Position numbers and translations under genes: made by a program. Positions 39,901 to 51,400 of a stretch of DNA of 64,000 nucleotides are shown in pieces. How positions within the stretch are numbered: position 1 is the stretch's first letter; the number at the start of each line of letters is the position of its first letter. The notes below the pieces were generated by a model. The model worked only from the letters and a program-made list of their open reading frames with translations, ran no database searches and was not told where the DNA came from. This DNA comes from Echinococcus granulosus (Eukaryota; Platyhelminthes; Cestoda; Cyclophyllidea; Taeniidae). The DNA lies in NCBI RefSeq assembly GCF_000524195.1, contig NW_020170391.1, positions 454,273-518,272 of the forward strand. The letters run 5' to 3'.

Positions 39901-42900
39901 ATGGAGCTAATACTACATAACGGCATTTTATTAGCAAAATTTCCTCTTTGAGGAGCCTGTGAAATTCCAAATCAGGGTTGAAATTTACACCCGTCCAATT
40001 ATCTATGCTCTTATTTTATCTTCTCTATTTGTACACACTAAGTCCCACTTATGGGTCATTTAAGGTGGTTTTTTAACACAAATGACTTCTCTGGCCAAAA
40101 TTTTGCATGATTTTGGAACATAGCTTTTGAACTCAATAGTGCGCTATCCGCTGTTCAGCCGTTCAAAGGGAAATCGAGCACATAAAGCCCACTTTATCTC
40201 AGGGAATTACGGGAAAGGTCGGCTTGTAGATTTCTTGCTAATAGGATGTTGCAAATGAATGAAATTTGCATTTCGGCGTATCCTATAGGAATCCACTGTA
40301 TTATGCTCACGAATGATATCCTGCCATGTTACTTCCATACTCTTGCCTATCGATACTAAAACAGCGAAACCGAATTAAAAATTCTTCTCGCTTTATTTAG
40401 GTAGTGCCGTCCATGGCGAAAAAGAATGCAAGACAAGCTCTCAACGAGACCGAGAGCATCTTATTTGTAATCATTAAAATGTTCAAATAGATATTGCTAC
40501 TTTTAAAGGGAAGGATTTACTACTCATTGTGGGTGAACAATGACTTCATTAGCACGAGTAGATCATCCTGATTTCCCGATGATACTAATATCTCCAAGCA
40601 AGCCTAATCCATTAATTCCATTTGAACAATAGTTATTTCCAGTCAAAAAAATGAGGAGCAAGAGGTTTGGACTTTGCATAAAATGATACTAATTGCAGCA
40701 ACGTAGGACATTTGAGGCAGTGATCAAAACAAAATTATATTACGCCAACTAGTCGACTCGGCCAATAAAGTTTGATATGAGAGTGTGGGGAGGCCGTGTA
40801 TTGCTAAAAGTTCTTCCCAATATGAGCAAAATACATCGGAAAATTGCCATTTTTTGTTTTACTGACTAAACTTTTAAGCTGCACTACATGAAGAACATAG
40901 CGTGCAAAGACCCAGGTTTTGCAAGAACAAATTGGAGATGTTATTTCAAGACGTCGTTTAAACCACATTATTCTGATTTTGAGAGTCTCCATCATCAGAA
41001 GTTTGAAATATACTAATAAATGGAAGTTATACTAAGAATTGAAAGCGGTGTTGATTTTATAAAAAATGCTATCAAAGTTGAGTTCAACTTTAGGGATTGG
41101 AATGACAAATTTACAAACTTTGACTGCTACTGGTTTGCATACTTATTTGGATAATTACTTCAAAACAATAACAAAGTCGCCCAATTTGGGGTATCACAAA
41201 AAAAATCTGCAAAAGATAAAGAGATTTTGATTGTCACCCTTATAAACAAAGACTTTCTTACGCCTTAAACACTTTTTGAGTTAACTTTAAAAGGAATAAA
41301 CCTCATTTTAGCCATGAAACTAGCCGAGTGCCTTTGTAGCGTGAGATGCAGTCATTATTGACGATGATGGTTCCCTTTGTGGGTGTCCACTTGCACGCCA
41401 GTCCATCTCCTTCTCATTGTCGTCCTGCCTCCATCTCGTCACCTCGTCGGATCAAATGCACAATGGAGGTGTGATTATTTTTCACCCTCATACTTTAGTG
41501 ACACGCGCTTGTGTTCCCTCGCAGGAATCCCGCAAAGGACCATGAGCTATTACTCTCACTCTCAGAAATTTCTTTCTGTTTGGAGTCATTAAAAACGACA
41601 GTTGGATAGCATTGGAACTCGAATGAATGTTGTCAAAGATGGCAAAGGTGGTTCAGTTGAATTGGAATATGTTTAGCACATTCCCACCTTATCATGGTGT
41701 TTAGTGCACCACATCCGAGATTTTTTCTACAAAAGCTACAACGCACAATAAAGCTTGGGGGCTAAACATTTTTCGCTGTTGTTTGAGGGGCTTGCAAAGA
41801 ATTTTATTCGTTTTGTACATAAAAATAAATGCTAGGTGTTTGAACTTCTCTGTTAACTCAAGGGCTACCTCTGAACTTCACTTGAATACAAAAGTTCATA
41901 AACTGTTTCTTCTCATTAAAACTTAATAGGCAACAAAAAATAATCCTGACTCCACGACAAAGTGAAATAATGAGCATTTATTTCCGCGAAACCTATGCAT
42001 GTTGTAATTCTTGGGCAATGTAATAATCTATGGCATGATTTAGCACCATTTCGGGAGTTTTACAGAAAACGATTTACAAGCCCGTCTCAAAGGAGATGTA
42101 GCCGCATCAGTGCTATTCATAATGGTACATAGATCATAGTCACCCACTAACCTTTTTTGGTGTTTCCGCACGTTGTTAGTTGACCGATGGTAGGCTATAT
42201 TGTAAAATTTTAGCGACAAGACACAATTATCACGACCACTCTAGCTTTCTATTCTTTTTCATTGGGATAATTACGAAATTATGCCTTTTTATTTACTATG
42301 TACAACTAATTCAGCACCGGCTGGTAAAGATAACGATGACGTGAAACAAAATTCCTGTCGTTAGGATATTTTTGACTGTATCAAAAGCCACTATCTTGAG
42401 TGATCTCCGCCACGGAATGAGTGGATGGCAATAGTCATTTTTTTCATATGGCTTCTACTCAAAGCCGCCGACGCTTATCACCCACCTTACATATCATATT
42501 CCGCTTCTATGGTTCAAGGCCAAAACTCATGCAACACAACACAAAGTTTTCCTGACATAATAAACAAATCTTCCCATTTTTGCATTAGTTTCTCAAGGTA
42601 GCTAAATTTTTCTTACAAGTTACCAATTCGTATTTATGTAAATTTGCTGAAAACTTGCTGACCAAATAAGTGAAAATGGATGTCCTCCGTTCCTTCCAGT
42701 CAGTAATAAAATTTTGCCACAAGAATACAAGAAGCGGAAACAGTTGTAGTAATTCCTATGCTATTTTTCAGGCATGGCTGGTATCGCGATAACTTCGAAG
42801 ACACTCCCACCATAAAACAGGTCACTGCGTAACAGAATGGGCTAAAAGAAATGGAATTAATCTAAGCCCTTTATTAGGAAATTGAGCGAAACCAATTGGT

Positions 42901-45860
42901 ATTATGTTTTAGCTCCCATAAGTTTTAGTGAGCACCTAAAACTGATAGTATTTTTCTAGGTTATAATTTCCAAGCTTCCACAATTAAAGTAAATTTGCAA
43001 AAACACGAGATGATTGCTAAAATAAAGTTAATCTCACTGATAAGCCACCTAATTTGTTGTTTTATTATGCACAAATAATAGCACAAAAATTCAACTGCAA
43101 CAATCGCTTTGCCGCCAACACACGTCTAGTGATATATCAGAAAAATTAGTTTGATCCACTATCGTAAATCTATCTTATTAATTCAATCACCCATGAATTT
43201 GTGAACTTAAAAGGCCACAATTCCAGATGATTATTGAGGAGTAAGTGTTTACTGTTTACTACAAAATGTCACCATTTAAGTTTTGTAAATTCTTGTTATT
43301 TAAGATCTTTTGACATTATTTAACCTGGCGATGGGGTTACTCCTCGTTGCGAGCATTTTTTATTCTGAAAATAGGTAATCTCAGTCATTTTTTAAATAGT
43401 CAGTAGGCGTCGTTCTCCCTCGTGGCACAAATTACTTGGAATGTTTAAGGAGGTAGTTAATACAAGTTAATGACCTACAGCTCATTTGCAAAAGTCAAAA
43501 AAAATTATTTTAAAATGTAGATTTATAAAAACTTGATACCCAGCTCAGGCTGGAGGAAAATTTTTAGCAGTGTTGAAATTTATGACGGAAACTTCTGGAG
43601 ACATCTACAACCTTAGAAGCATTTAGTTGTGGTTTCTCAGAGGTTCTTGCCTAAGGATTGAATTCCCTTCTTCCCGACGCATTCACGAAAATATCTCTTA
43701 AAATTTCTTCTTGGTGGTCAATACGACATCGAGACACTTTATTTGTACTCGGAATCACTTTACGGTCAAGGCTATTCAAAAAAGGCTTGAATATGTGAGA
43801 GTGGTGGTAACCCGTGTACCGCAGGACAGCAGGGGCGTAAATATGCCCTGCACTCCCAGTGTTCGGAGATGTCGGCAGTTAAGACCTCCGTTATGAAGTT
43901 TTCATCTTTGATTGCCTGCTTGAGAACGCCAGTGTCCGTGCTCACATACACATTTAAAGTTCATAGCAAAATTCCGATATTTTAACAAAAAAAAAAAAAA
44001 ACGAAAATTATGAACTCTGCCAGTGCAAAAGATCACCGCTTCCGAAGCTCACTAATCCCTATCACATATATCGTAAACCTACAAGATTCAGGAATCTCTC
44101 ATAATCTTTTACGCTCACTGTGACCCTGTTTTCGATTGAGGAGTTGCAAATGTAGATCGGATGGTGAACTTTTTCTAGTCAGTCGTCATCCGCACTAGTG
44201 TCTGACTGGTTTACTTTAAAGTGGTATAATAACGATGCATTAGTTTTAAAATTATTTTGTCAAGGAGGCAGCATTTTGATTAATGCAAAAATAGGAGCTG
44301 ATCGTCGGATATGATGCGCCAAATAAATCAGTCACCGTTACTATGAATTATGTGAAATAGTCCTAGGTAATCAAGTTAATGCACTTTATTGAGTCAAATA
44401 TGGGAAAATTTTTGAGCCTGTTTAATATGCCTGAAGGAATTTTTAATCTGGTTGGACTCTCCTCTTCCTTCATAAAACATCCCGTCGGAAGAATTAATAT
44501 CATTTGCAATTGGGTTTTATGAGCAGACCTCATGGAATTCAATGAAGAATTATGCAGCAGATGAGGGGGTAGTAGCAATACTGGACAACTTCCACCGACT
44601 TCTTCCAAATGGGACTTTGCAGCCGAATTGAGACAGGGAACCAGAGCTAAGATGTTATAAGAATTCTTAAAATCATTACACGAGTATTCACATTAGTGAT
44701 TAGGAAAGTGGGTTTATTATAGGGAATGATTAAACCAACATCATGCACCCCATGTTTTTGTATTTGGTAAAAAAGAGTGGTCGACAGTTTAAAAAATGCT
44801 ATTCATTTATAAGCTGGTCATGCAAATTAGCCAACACTTACGTAGGAGAATCCGAAAAAGTTTATCTCTCCTCACACCCGAAAGTTCTGTCACTAAAGTC
44901 ATTTAAGTAACTGGAAGGAGCTCCACAAAATGCATTTTCGTCCTTCTGAAAGAAACTTATTTAATGATTTTTCATTTGCTCCTCGAGGAAATAGTCATAT
45001 TAATTCTTTAAGATTAAAATCGATCTCATTTTTACTCCTGTTAACAAACGATATCTGGTTAATTTCTTCCAAACCGTAGACACTAAACTGAAGAACTGGT
45101 AATATATTCACATGTTGACGTAGCGTAATTTGGCAGATGGGTATTTGATCAGGTGGGAAGGTGGGTAGGCAGGCAATCGGGCAGGCATGTGCATTTTCGG
45201 AGCATAACTTTGAAACACGCCTATTACCAGCAAATGGTAATGATTAGAACTGCAGTACACGTTTGTTTGGCCATATGTTTTGAGCGACAAGCCTTTGGTC
45301 TACACCAACCGCATGGCTGAGCCGAGGACATCAGTCTCAGGAAGAAAATCATCTCTAATGCTCTGTAAACTTCTGTGTTCTGTAAACATTCCTCATGCCA
45401 TTCAAATACAAGATGTCCTCACCTATTCACTCTTTTAGACCAAGGTTCTAGAACTGGAGGCAGAAAAGAGAACCGTTGCATTCATCACAGGGATACCCAA
45501 TTTTGACTTCATCTGAATATAGTCATTAGGAAGGAATAGAATAACTGCCAATGAATATTACCACAGTGCAAGTCAAATAGCATCCCAATTAGTTATTTTA
45601 ATTATTGTGTCGCATTGAGTTTGAGAAGGGGCATTCAGAGTTAGCACTTAAAGAAAAAACCTACGTGTACTTACTTTTGCTCTTCCAAAGGAAGTAGAAT
45701 TGAAACATTTGGATACTTCTTTTAGTTACATGTTTGATTAGGGGAGCAATTAGGTCGCCATAGATTGTAATTCCACTCCACAACATGGCATCCGCGTCAG
45801 GTCAGTTTTAATGGTTGGTTGTTTGTTTAATGGCCAGTTTTGGTGAAGGGCTATTTTGTG
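33960..45860. other. Gene-poor 12-kb intergenic region
   Basis: Upstream of the TRPC start codon; it should contain the TRPC promoter and perhaps non-coding 5' exons. I find no frame with recognisable product or consistent splicing. GC-richer patches stand out at about 37936-38050, 41340-41470 and 43790-43900, and an A-run at 43986-44001; the rest is AT-rich. Confidence 0.5.
37936..38050 (-). other. GC-rich coding-like patch, possible dispersed-repeat fragment
   Basis: On the minus strand two overlapping frames stay open across this GC-rich patch in AT-rich surroundings; one includes the segment GGEPVDVASGVHEYEVDAP and then stops. No splice context or neighbour supports a gene. A fragment of a dispersed repeat is the more likely reading. 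Confidence 0.25.
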
Positions 45861-46508
45861 TCATGGCCACTGTACCTTCGCCAGGCGAGCTAGCCGCTGG
45901 GCCATGACAGCAGCCCATGCCCCTTCTGTATGTCGAATAAGCATATTCTGCGCTAATATTACGGCTTCTTTTGTCATCAGTGAAGGCTCAAAACGATAGG
46001 CTATTATACTAATATGACTTAATGCAGCTTAAAGGAAGAACTGGAAAATACCTAATAAGTTTTAAAAAATAGTTTTAAGTAATATTGCACAAGTTTAAAA
46101 ATTTAAAGTTGCATTACTCATATTGTTTATATGTACCTTTCAGAGGAGAAGTAGACGGTTGACGCAAGCTTCGTGACTGAAATGTGGTCAACATCTCCCG
46201 AACCAGAGAAGAGCTCCGTGTCCAGGTCTCCTCAAAGTTGTATCTATCCTCATTGACAATAGATAGTAAACTTGTCCCATTCCATTCAGTCGCGCCGATC
46301 TTTTGGTTTTAAGGCCAAAGAAAAAAAAAGGAGACGTGTTACAGTGGTATTATTTAACATAAAATGTTTCGTTTCGAACAAGTTATTTACATAATGGAAA
46401 CTGGAGAACAATATCTTATAAGGTGCTCATTTGAAAATATGTTTGCCTTTTAAATTCCAATTACAACTAAATTACTTTAAAAGATTTTAAAGGCAAAATT
46501 TTGGGCAT
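45861..46508 (-). CDS. Small unrecognised protein, three exons
   Basis: Proposed exons 46508-46476, 46299-46137 and 46000-45861, phases 0/1, giving about 111 residues. Exons 2 and 3 are the firm part: exon 2 ends CTGAAAG/GTACAT and exon 3 starts after TATAATAG, and the phase-1 join keeps the frame open (SPLK-A-YRFEPSLMTKEA). Exon 1 (MPKILPLKSFK) is the only upstream ATG segment I found with a phase-0 GTAAT donor; it is tentative, since a TAA lies just before exon 2. The frame ends at TGA 45863-45861, unless the AAG/GTACAG at 45875 is a donor. The sequence is mixed charged and hydrophobic with a likely helix (ILAQNMLIRHTEGAWAAVMAQR); no signal peptide or membrane segment seen. Product not recognised. 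It sits head-to-head with PRPF18, so the two may share a promoter. Confidence 0.55.
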
Positions 46509-46597
46509 AAAGTCATCATTAATTTCCAACACTCATATGTTGTTTAAGTTGATCCCCCGAATGCGGTGGTGCTTTCGGAATACAGCTTAAGTGCCCA
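46509..46597. promoter_or_regulatory. Probable bidirectional promoter / 5'-UTR interval
   Basis: Only 89 bp separate the proposed start codon of the small minus-strand gene from the PRPF18 start at 46598. There is no clear TATA box. A pyrimidine-containing TACAG at 46581-46585, just before the PRPF18 ATG, could serve as a cis- or trans-splice acceptor. Inferred from head-to-head spacing alone. Confidence 0.35.
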
Positions 46598-48247
46598 ATG
46601 GACGTTTTGGTCGCAGAAATAGCCCGTAAGCGCAAGTCGCTTCAGGAGAATGAACTCATAGTAATTTTGTATTTCTGATCCCAATAATTAAGACCACGGA
46701 AAAAAAATATTTCAAGCGCTCAGAACTAGCAAAAGTGGAAGAGCGCGAATATAAAACTAAGTGCAAATACAGAACTAATATCGTTCTGGCAGAAGACGAT
46801 GCAAATTATTCCAGTCTTCTACAGTCGGTAAGGCTCTTTTACAAATCCACCATTCGCATCAGACACCAGAAGAAAATTTGCTTCTTAAGAGAATGGAAAG
46901 AGAACGCGAAGAAAAGGCGAAAGGAAAACTGATGCCGAGGAGGGAGGTTCGATCTGCATTTATTGATTTCATCCGGAATGTCTAGGTTATCAAGCTACTT
47001 CGAGAAAGAAACCAACCAATTAGGCTTTTTGGGGAGTCGGACTTCGACACGTTTCAGCGTCTGAAGAGAATTCAACTGCTTGAGCCAGAGTCGAAGGGCT
47101 TGCGGAACGACTTGCTTGCTGCCATGGATAAGGTAGATGAGGATGAGGACGAAGCTGTTTTTGGCGAAGTTCGGAATAATGCAGCAACGGCCGCCACCTC
47201 TGATGGAGGTGCGAATCTGGAAGTTGCCATCAAAAGGGACTATATTTCTCCAGAGGAAATGGGGGTTTTGAAGGTTACGTTGTCCTCGTATGTCATGATG
47301 CGTGAACCAAACGCTACTGATGATGCAACGGCAGTTGCTGCGAGTTTTGCTCGAGCAACAGATATGCATCATGTCAATAAAACAAGTGACCGTGCCGCCA
47401 GGGAAGAGGTTTCTGACCATGTTCTGCGATATTTAAAGGTGTGTTTTTGTTACACAATTTGGTATCTATGCACTGGCAACTCTACAAAAACCAGTAATCA
47501 TTTTGCACAACTCTATTTTAAATAGCACAATTCTTGACTAATAGGTTAAAGTCGAATGTTCTTTTATCGGGTTCAAGTTCTTATCAGTTCTAGACGCCTT
47601 TTACATTGTTCGGGTTTTCTACTATGCACTATTGTTCGATGTTATTTTCAATTTAATTGCCATTTAAATTGCAAATTCGATTTAGTTTCTTCTTTCACAA
47701 TGGGGAACGCACTTGAATCAGCGTTCCAGAGAAGTTAAACAATCATACTCCGGCAAGATGGCTAGTGCAACATACAACCAGACCTTGGAATACATAAAAC
47801 CCTTATTTAAACTACTGAAAACGAAGGTATGCCTCTCTGCAGTAGCCTCCAAATTTCTGCTTATGTTTAGCGTTGTCAAGATGATATCCTCGACTCTCTT
47901 GTCAAGGTGGTTGTTTTGCTCATGGACAGAAATTACTTGAAGGTAGGTTAGTTTTGTTAGGAGGTGAATGGTACTGGTAATAGGCAAACGACGCCTACTT
48001 GGATTTGGCGATAGGCAAAGCACCTTGGCCTTTGGGTGTCACTAATCACGGCATCCACCAGCGTACAGCGCAGGACAAGATTCACGCCAAGAACGTCGCT
48101 CACGTGCTCAACGACGAGACGCAGCGAAAATTCATTCAAGGCATCAAGCGATTGATGACCCGTGCTCAAGAATTCTTCCCAACAGACCCCTCCAGATGCG
48201 TCAACTACATGAAACGGCCTTCAAGTGCTTTTGATGCCGTGGCTTAG
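46598..48247 (+). CDS. PRPF18: Pre-mRNA-splicing factor 18 (PRP18)
   Basis: Seven exons: 46598-46660, 46693-46827, 46863-46946, 46986-47438, 47686-47826, 47871-47942, 47984-48247; introns 32, 35, 39, 247, 44 and 41 nt. Frames agree and give 403 residues (human 342). PRP18 acts in the second catalytic step of splicing, with Slu7 and U5, holding the 3' splice site. Landmarks: [12 protein letters not shown] start, [14 protein letters not shown], the PSI/SFM-type segment ending [20 protein letters not shown], then [14 protein letters not shown]; the C-terminal five-helix PRP18 domain begins in exon 4-5 and contains the conserved loop [20 protein letters not shown], followed by [20 protein letters not shown]. 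The extra length is in the acidic/Ala-rich middle of exon 4 (about residues 150-240) and a short tail after the usual YM end. Confidence 0.97.
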
Positions 48248-48352
48248 AGACTGTATGGCCACATGTTTGCCTCGTGTACAGTCCCTTTTAAATTGTTTTA
48301 AAATGTAGTCTCTTGTAAGTGTATCTGACTTCAAACTCGTTTGGTACATCAC

Positions 48353-48358
48353 ATTAAA
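48353..48358 (+). terminator. Possible PRPF18 polyadenylation signal (ATTAAA)
   Basis: ATTAAA about 105 nt after the PRPF18 stop codon. Only 170 bp separate the PRPF18 stop from the stop codon of the convergent minus-strand gene (48418), so the 3' UTRs probably overlap. Confidence 0.4.
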
Positions 48359-48417
48359 CTGCTGTCAAATAATTTCCTTATGCTCAAAAAGACAATTTTC
48401 CACAGAATTCTACTGTG

Positions 48418-51400
48418 CTAGCTTCTGCCGCATATCATAGGAAGAAAAATAACCATGTTAATAATATGCTTTATTTCTTTAAGTGGCGATAGATTTTGTG
48501 GTCTAGGTTTATGTCTTTGATTCAGATCATAAGTCGGTTGAGTTTTTGGATTCCCTGTCGTAAGATTGCTGAAATGTTGAAAAAGTTTGTTAAATTCTTC
48601 GCTACGTTCGTAGGTAGGCGTGGTAAAGGTTAAACTGACATTATCTTTTGGGAGTGCTCTACTAGCGTAACGCGAGGGCAATCTTCCTGCTCGCTTCGGT
48701 CTTGCCTGCAGCAGGAAAGCAGATTTTGCTATTAAAAAGTACGAAAGCCACCAGCTGAGAATAGAAAATGGTTTTGTAAGCGGCGAGTACCTTTAGGACA
48801 CATGGCAGAATGTGGCTGAGATCATTGCTTAAATTGGTGGGGAGGGATACGAGGCCCTGAACGTCATCGAGGCTTTTTTCCATCTTCGGGAGGACAGTTT
48901 GGTCAGTTTGCAACGCTGATTGCGGTTGGTGCATGGGCTCCGGCTCCATGTATGAGGCACCGTGTTTCTTTCTAAATCGATCCTTCATTTCCTGAATCAA
49001 TTTTGGACCTATAGGAAAGAGTTTGATGCGATGTATGGTAAATTGATGCTTTTGAGTCCATGATTCATCATTTTTGAATCCAGTAATATGCCTAAAAGTG
49101 GTTAGCAGCTGACATGCTATCGGAAATGCAAGGAGTCATGCCCTTCGTCAGGCAATTTGCAGTCAATTTGGGAAGAGGGAAGCAAAGTTAAAGCAATAAT
49201 CCAATTTGTGAAAGCAGTTACCTTGGGTGGTGTAAATGTCGATTCCACCGACTGGTCGGTAATGCTGTGGTGGGGTCAATCTTTCGTCATCAAATGTGGG
49301 CGGCTACAGATTATGAAGGAAACGATTTTTTGGCTTAACTCATTTCCATCATGTCTAAGAGCACAATTTCGACATAACTAAGTATGACACCTTTTAACAA
49401 AGCTCTAACCGCCAAAAAAATAGATTCATTACCTTTCTTCAGTAACCTTTATCATTCTGCTATTATTGCACATCTATACTTCCCCATTGCGTTAGTTCAC
49501 GATTATCAAAATTAGTTGAATACAGAACAGTAACACCACTGAGTGCAAAAACTAGTAAATAATGGGACCTTTCCAGTTGGGGTAGATGAAGCGACCTTGT
49601 TGACATGTAGAAGGCGCACAAAGACCGCTCACTGCGTACTTATGCATGCATTGTTTGGATTCGCGAGCACTGACACCAACTAATTATTTTGCACGAAGAC
49701 AAGGCGCTCAACAATGGCAGTAGATTAGCCAGAAAGTGGATTCGATTTCAAGTGAATACCTTCGCCATCCTCTGAGAGGAATTCGAATCTACATGTCTAT
49801 TCGCCCCTTCCTCTTGGTCCTCCTCTCCTTGGGTTCGTCTTGCGTGAAGATCCGCGGCTAAATTCAAGGACTGGAAAAGAATCAAATTCCAAAGTAACCT
49901 TTTTTTTTCAAATCTTCAGAGAAGAAATTGTAGCAAATTAAAAGCTCCTAATTTTAAAGATTTGTTGTACATACGCTCCATGCATTAACAGCTCTGATCC
50001 AAAATAAAATTCATCGTTAGATAAAATTTTAGTCTGGTATGCTTAGATTAATTAGTTAATATAGTTTAGTTTAGTTAATTGCGATACTCTGATTGGCATA
50101 AAAATTGGGATCTTTATGATGTGTTAAAAATACTGGCACCAGGCTAAATCGAATCAAAGCCATGCATTCAGAGTCGGAAGGCAAATCACTGAAAGGTTCC
50201 AAACCTCAACAATCCTTGTCACTGGGCTTATTCTACAGGTGTCCGCTGCCAAAAAGGGCATCAGGATGGATGTACCATATCGCCTCCTCATTCAAAAGAT
50301 AAACTCACATGTGTCGAAAGAGGTTGGGAAGCGAGTTTGCTTTCCTCAGTCCAGCTCTCTGTAACGTGTGGAATATGACGATCAACTGCATTCTCCCTCA
50401 AAATACCCATCCTCTTTTTCGGCGGCAGAATCGGCTGTGAATAAGAATATAATTTGCATGGGTGAAGAGGAGTGTTTTCTTAAAATTTACACAATTAGAC
50501 ATTGACCAGTGACAGAATCGCGGGTGACTATGCATCTGGAAAAAACAAAGTTGTTTATTGCTTTGCTCAACACATACTAGTATCTGGGATCGTTTGATTG
50601 TAGTTTGTAATGATCCAACCGTCAAAAACTAGAGAACAAGACAAATTTAAAACAAATTACTCACAACTGGTTTTGAATTTGTTGACTTTGAATGGCCCTC
50701 AGTGTTTGCCTCAAACTGTTTTACTGCATCCATAACCCTTCGATAGCCTGACTTCCTTAGTGGAGCTAGAAAAAAAAAAACATAATGTGGTGTTTTCCTT
50801 ATTCCCTGGCTCCGTTTGTGGCCCTTCCAGATTTAAGGCCATTCCCTTTCCTGGCTTTTCAAAGTCCATTTGATTCGCAAACATATGATATGCAAAATCT
50901 TGGCATGAACGACGGGATAATGACATGGGACCCGATTGAGAAAATAACGAACGCTCTTAAGTATTTTGCCTACCGATTCCATTACATGAACGGAAAGCTT
51001 CGAGACATGAAACAGTGCACTCGTAACCATTCCAAAGATTTATGAGTAAAACTACTCTTAGCTTGATGGTAAAACTAAGAGGACAGTAGTGGTATTTTTT
51101 CTATTGGCTAAGTACCTCAAACGGAAAAATATCATATCATGAAAGCAGAAAGGCCAACGTAACACGTACATAAATCTTTTATCTCGCTTTCGATGACATG
51201 AGAAGGGAGATCCGCTCCCTGAAAAATAGCGATTTTGATTAAGCAAATTAGCCCCGCAATAAATATTCTATAATAAAACATTACCTTGCCACTGTGATTA
51301 GAGCTGAAATCATTTGGATTTTTAGCTGACAAGTCCACTTCTAAAATAGTGGGCAGTACAAAGGTTTTTTATCATAGTCTCAACGCTTATATTTATTTAC

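Noticed and set aside
45675..45786. Possible first exon on the minus strand starting MLWSGITIYGD with a strong GTAAGTAC donor
   Set aside because: 37 open codons and one good donor are weak evidence; no matching downstream exon or family was found.
50521..50600. Extra exon after TTTTTCCAG at about 50542 in the unrecognised gene
   Set aside because: No donor keeps the phase with the next exon; direct joining of the 50665 and 50434 exons is in frame.
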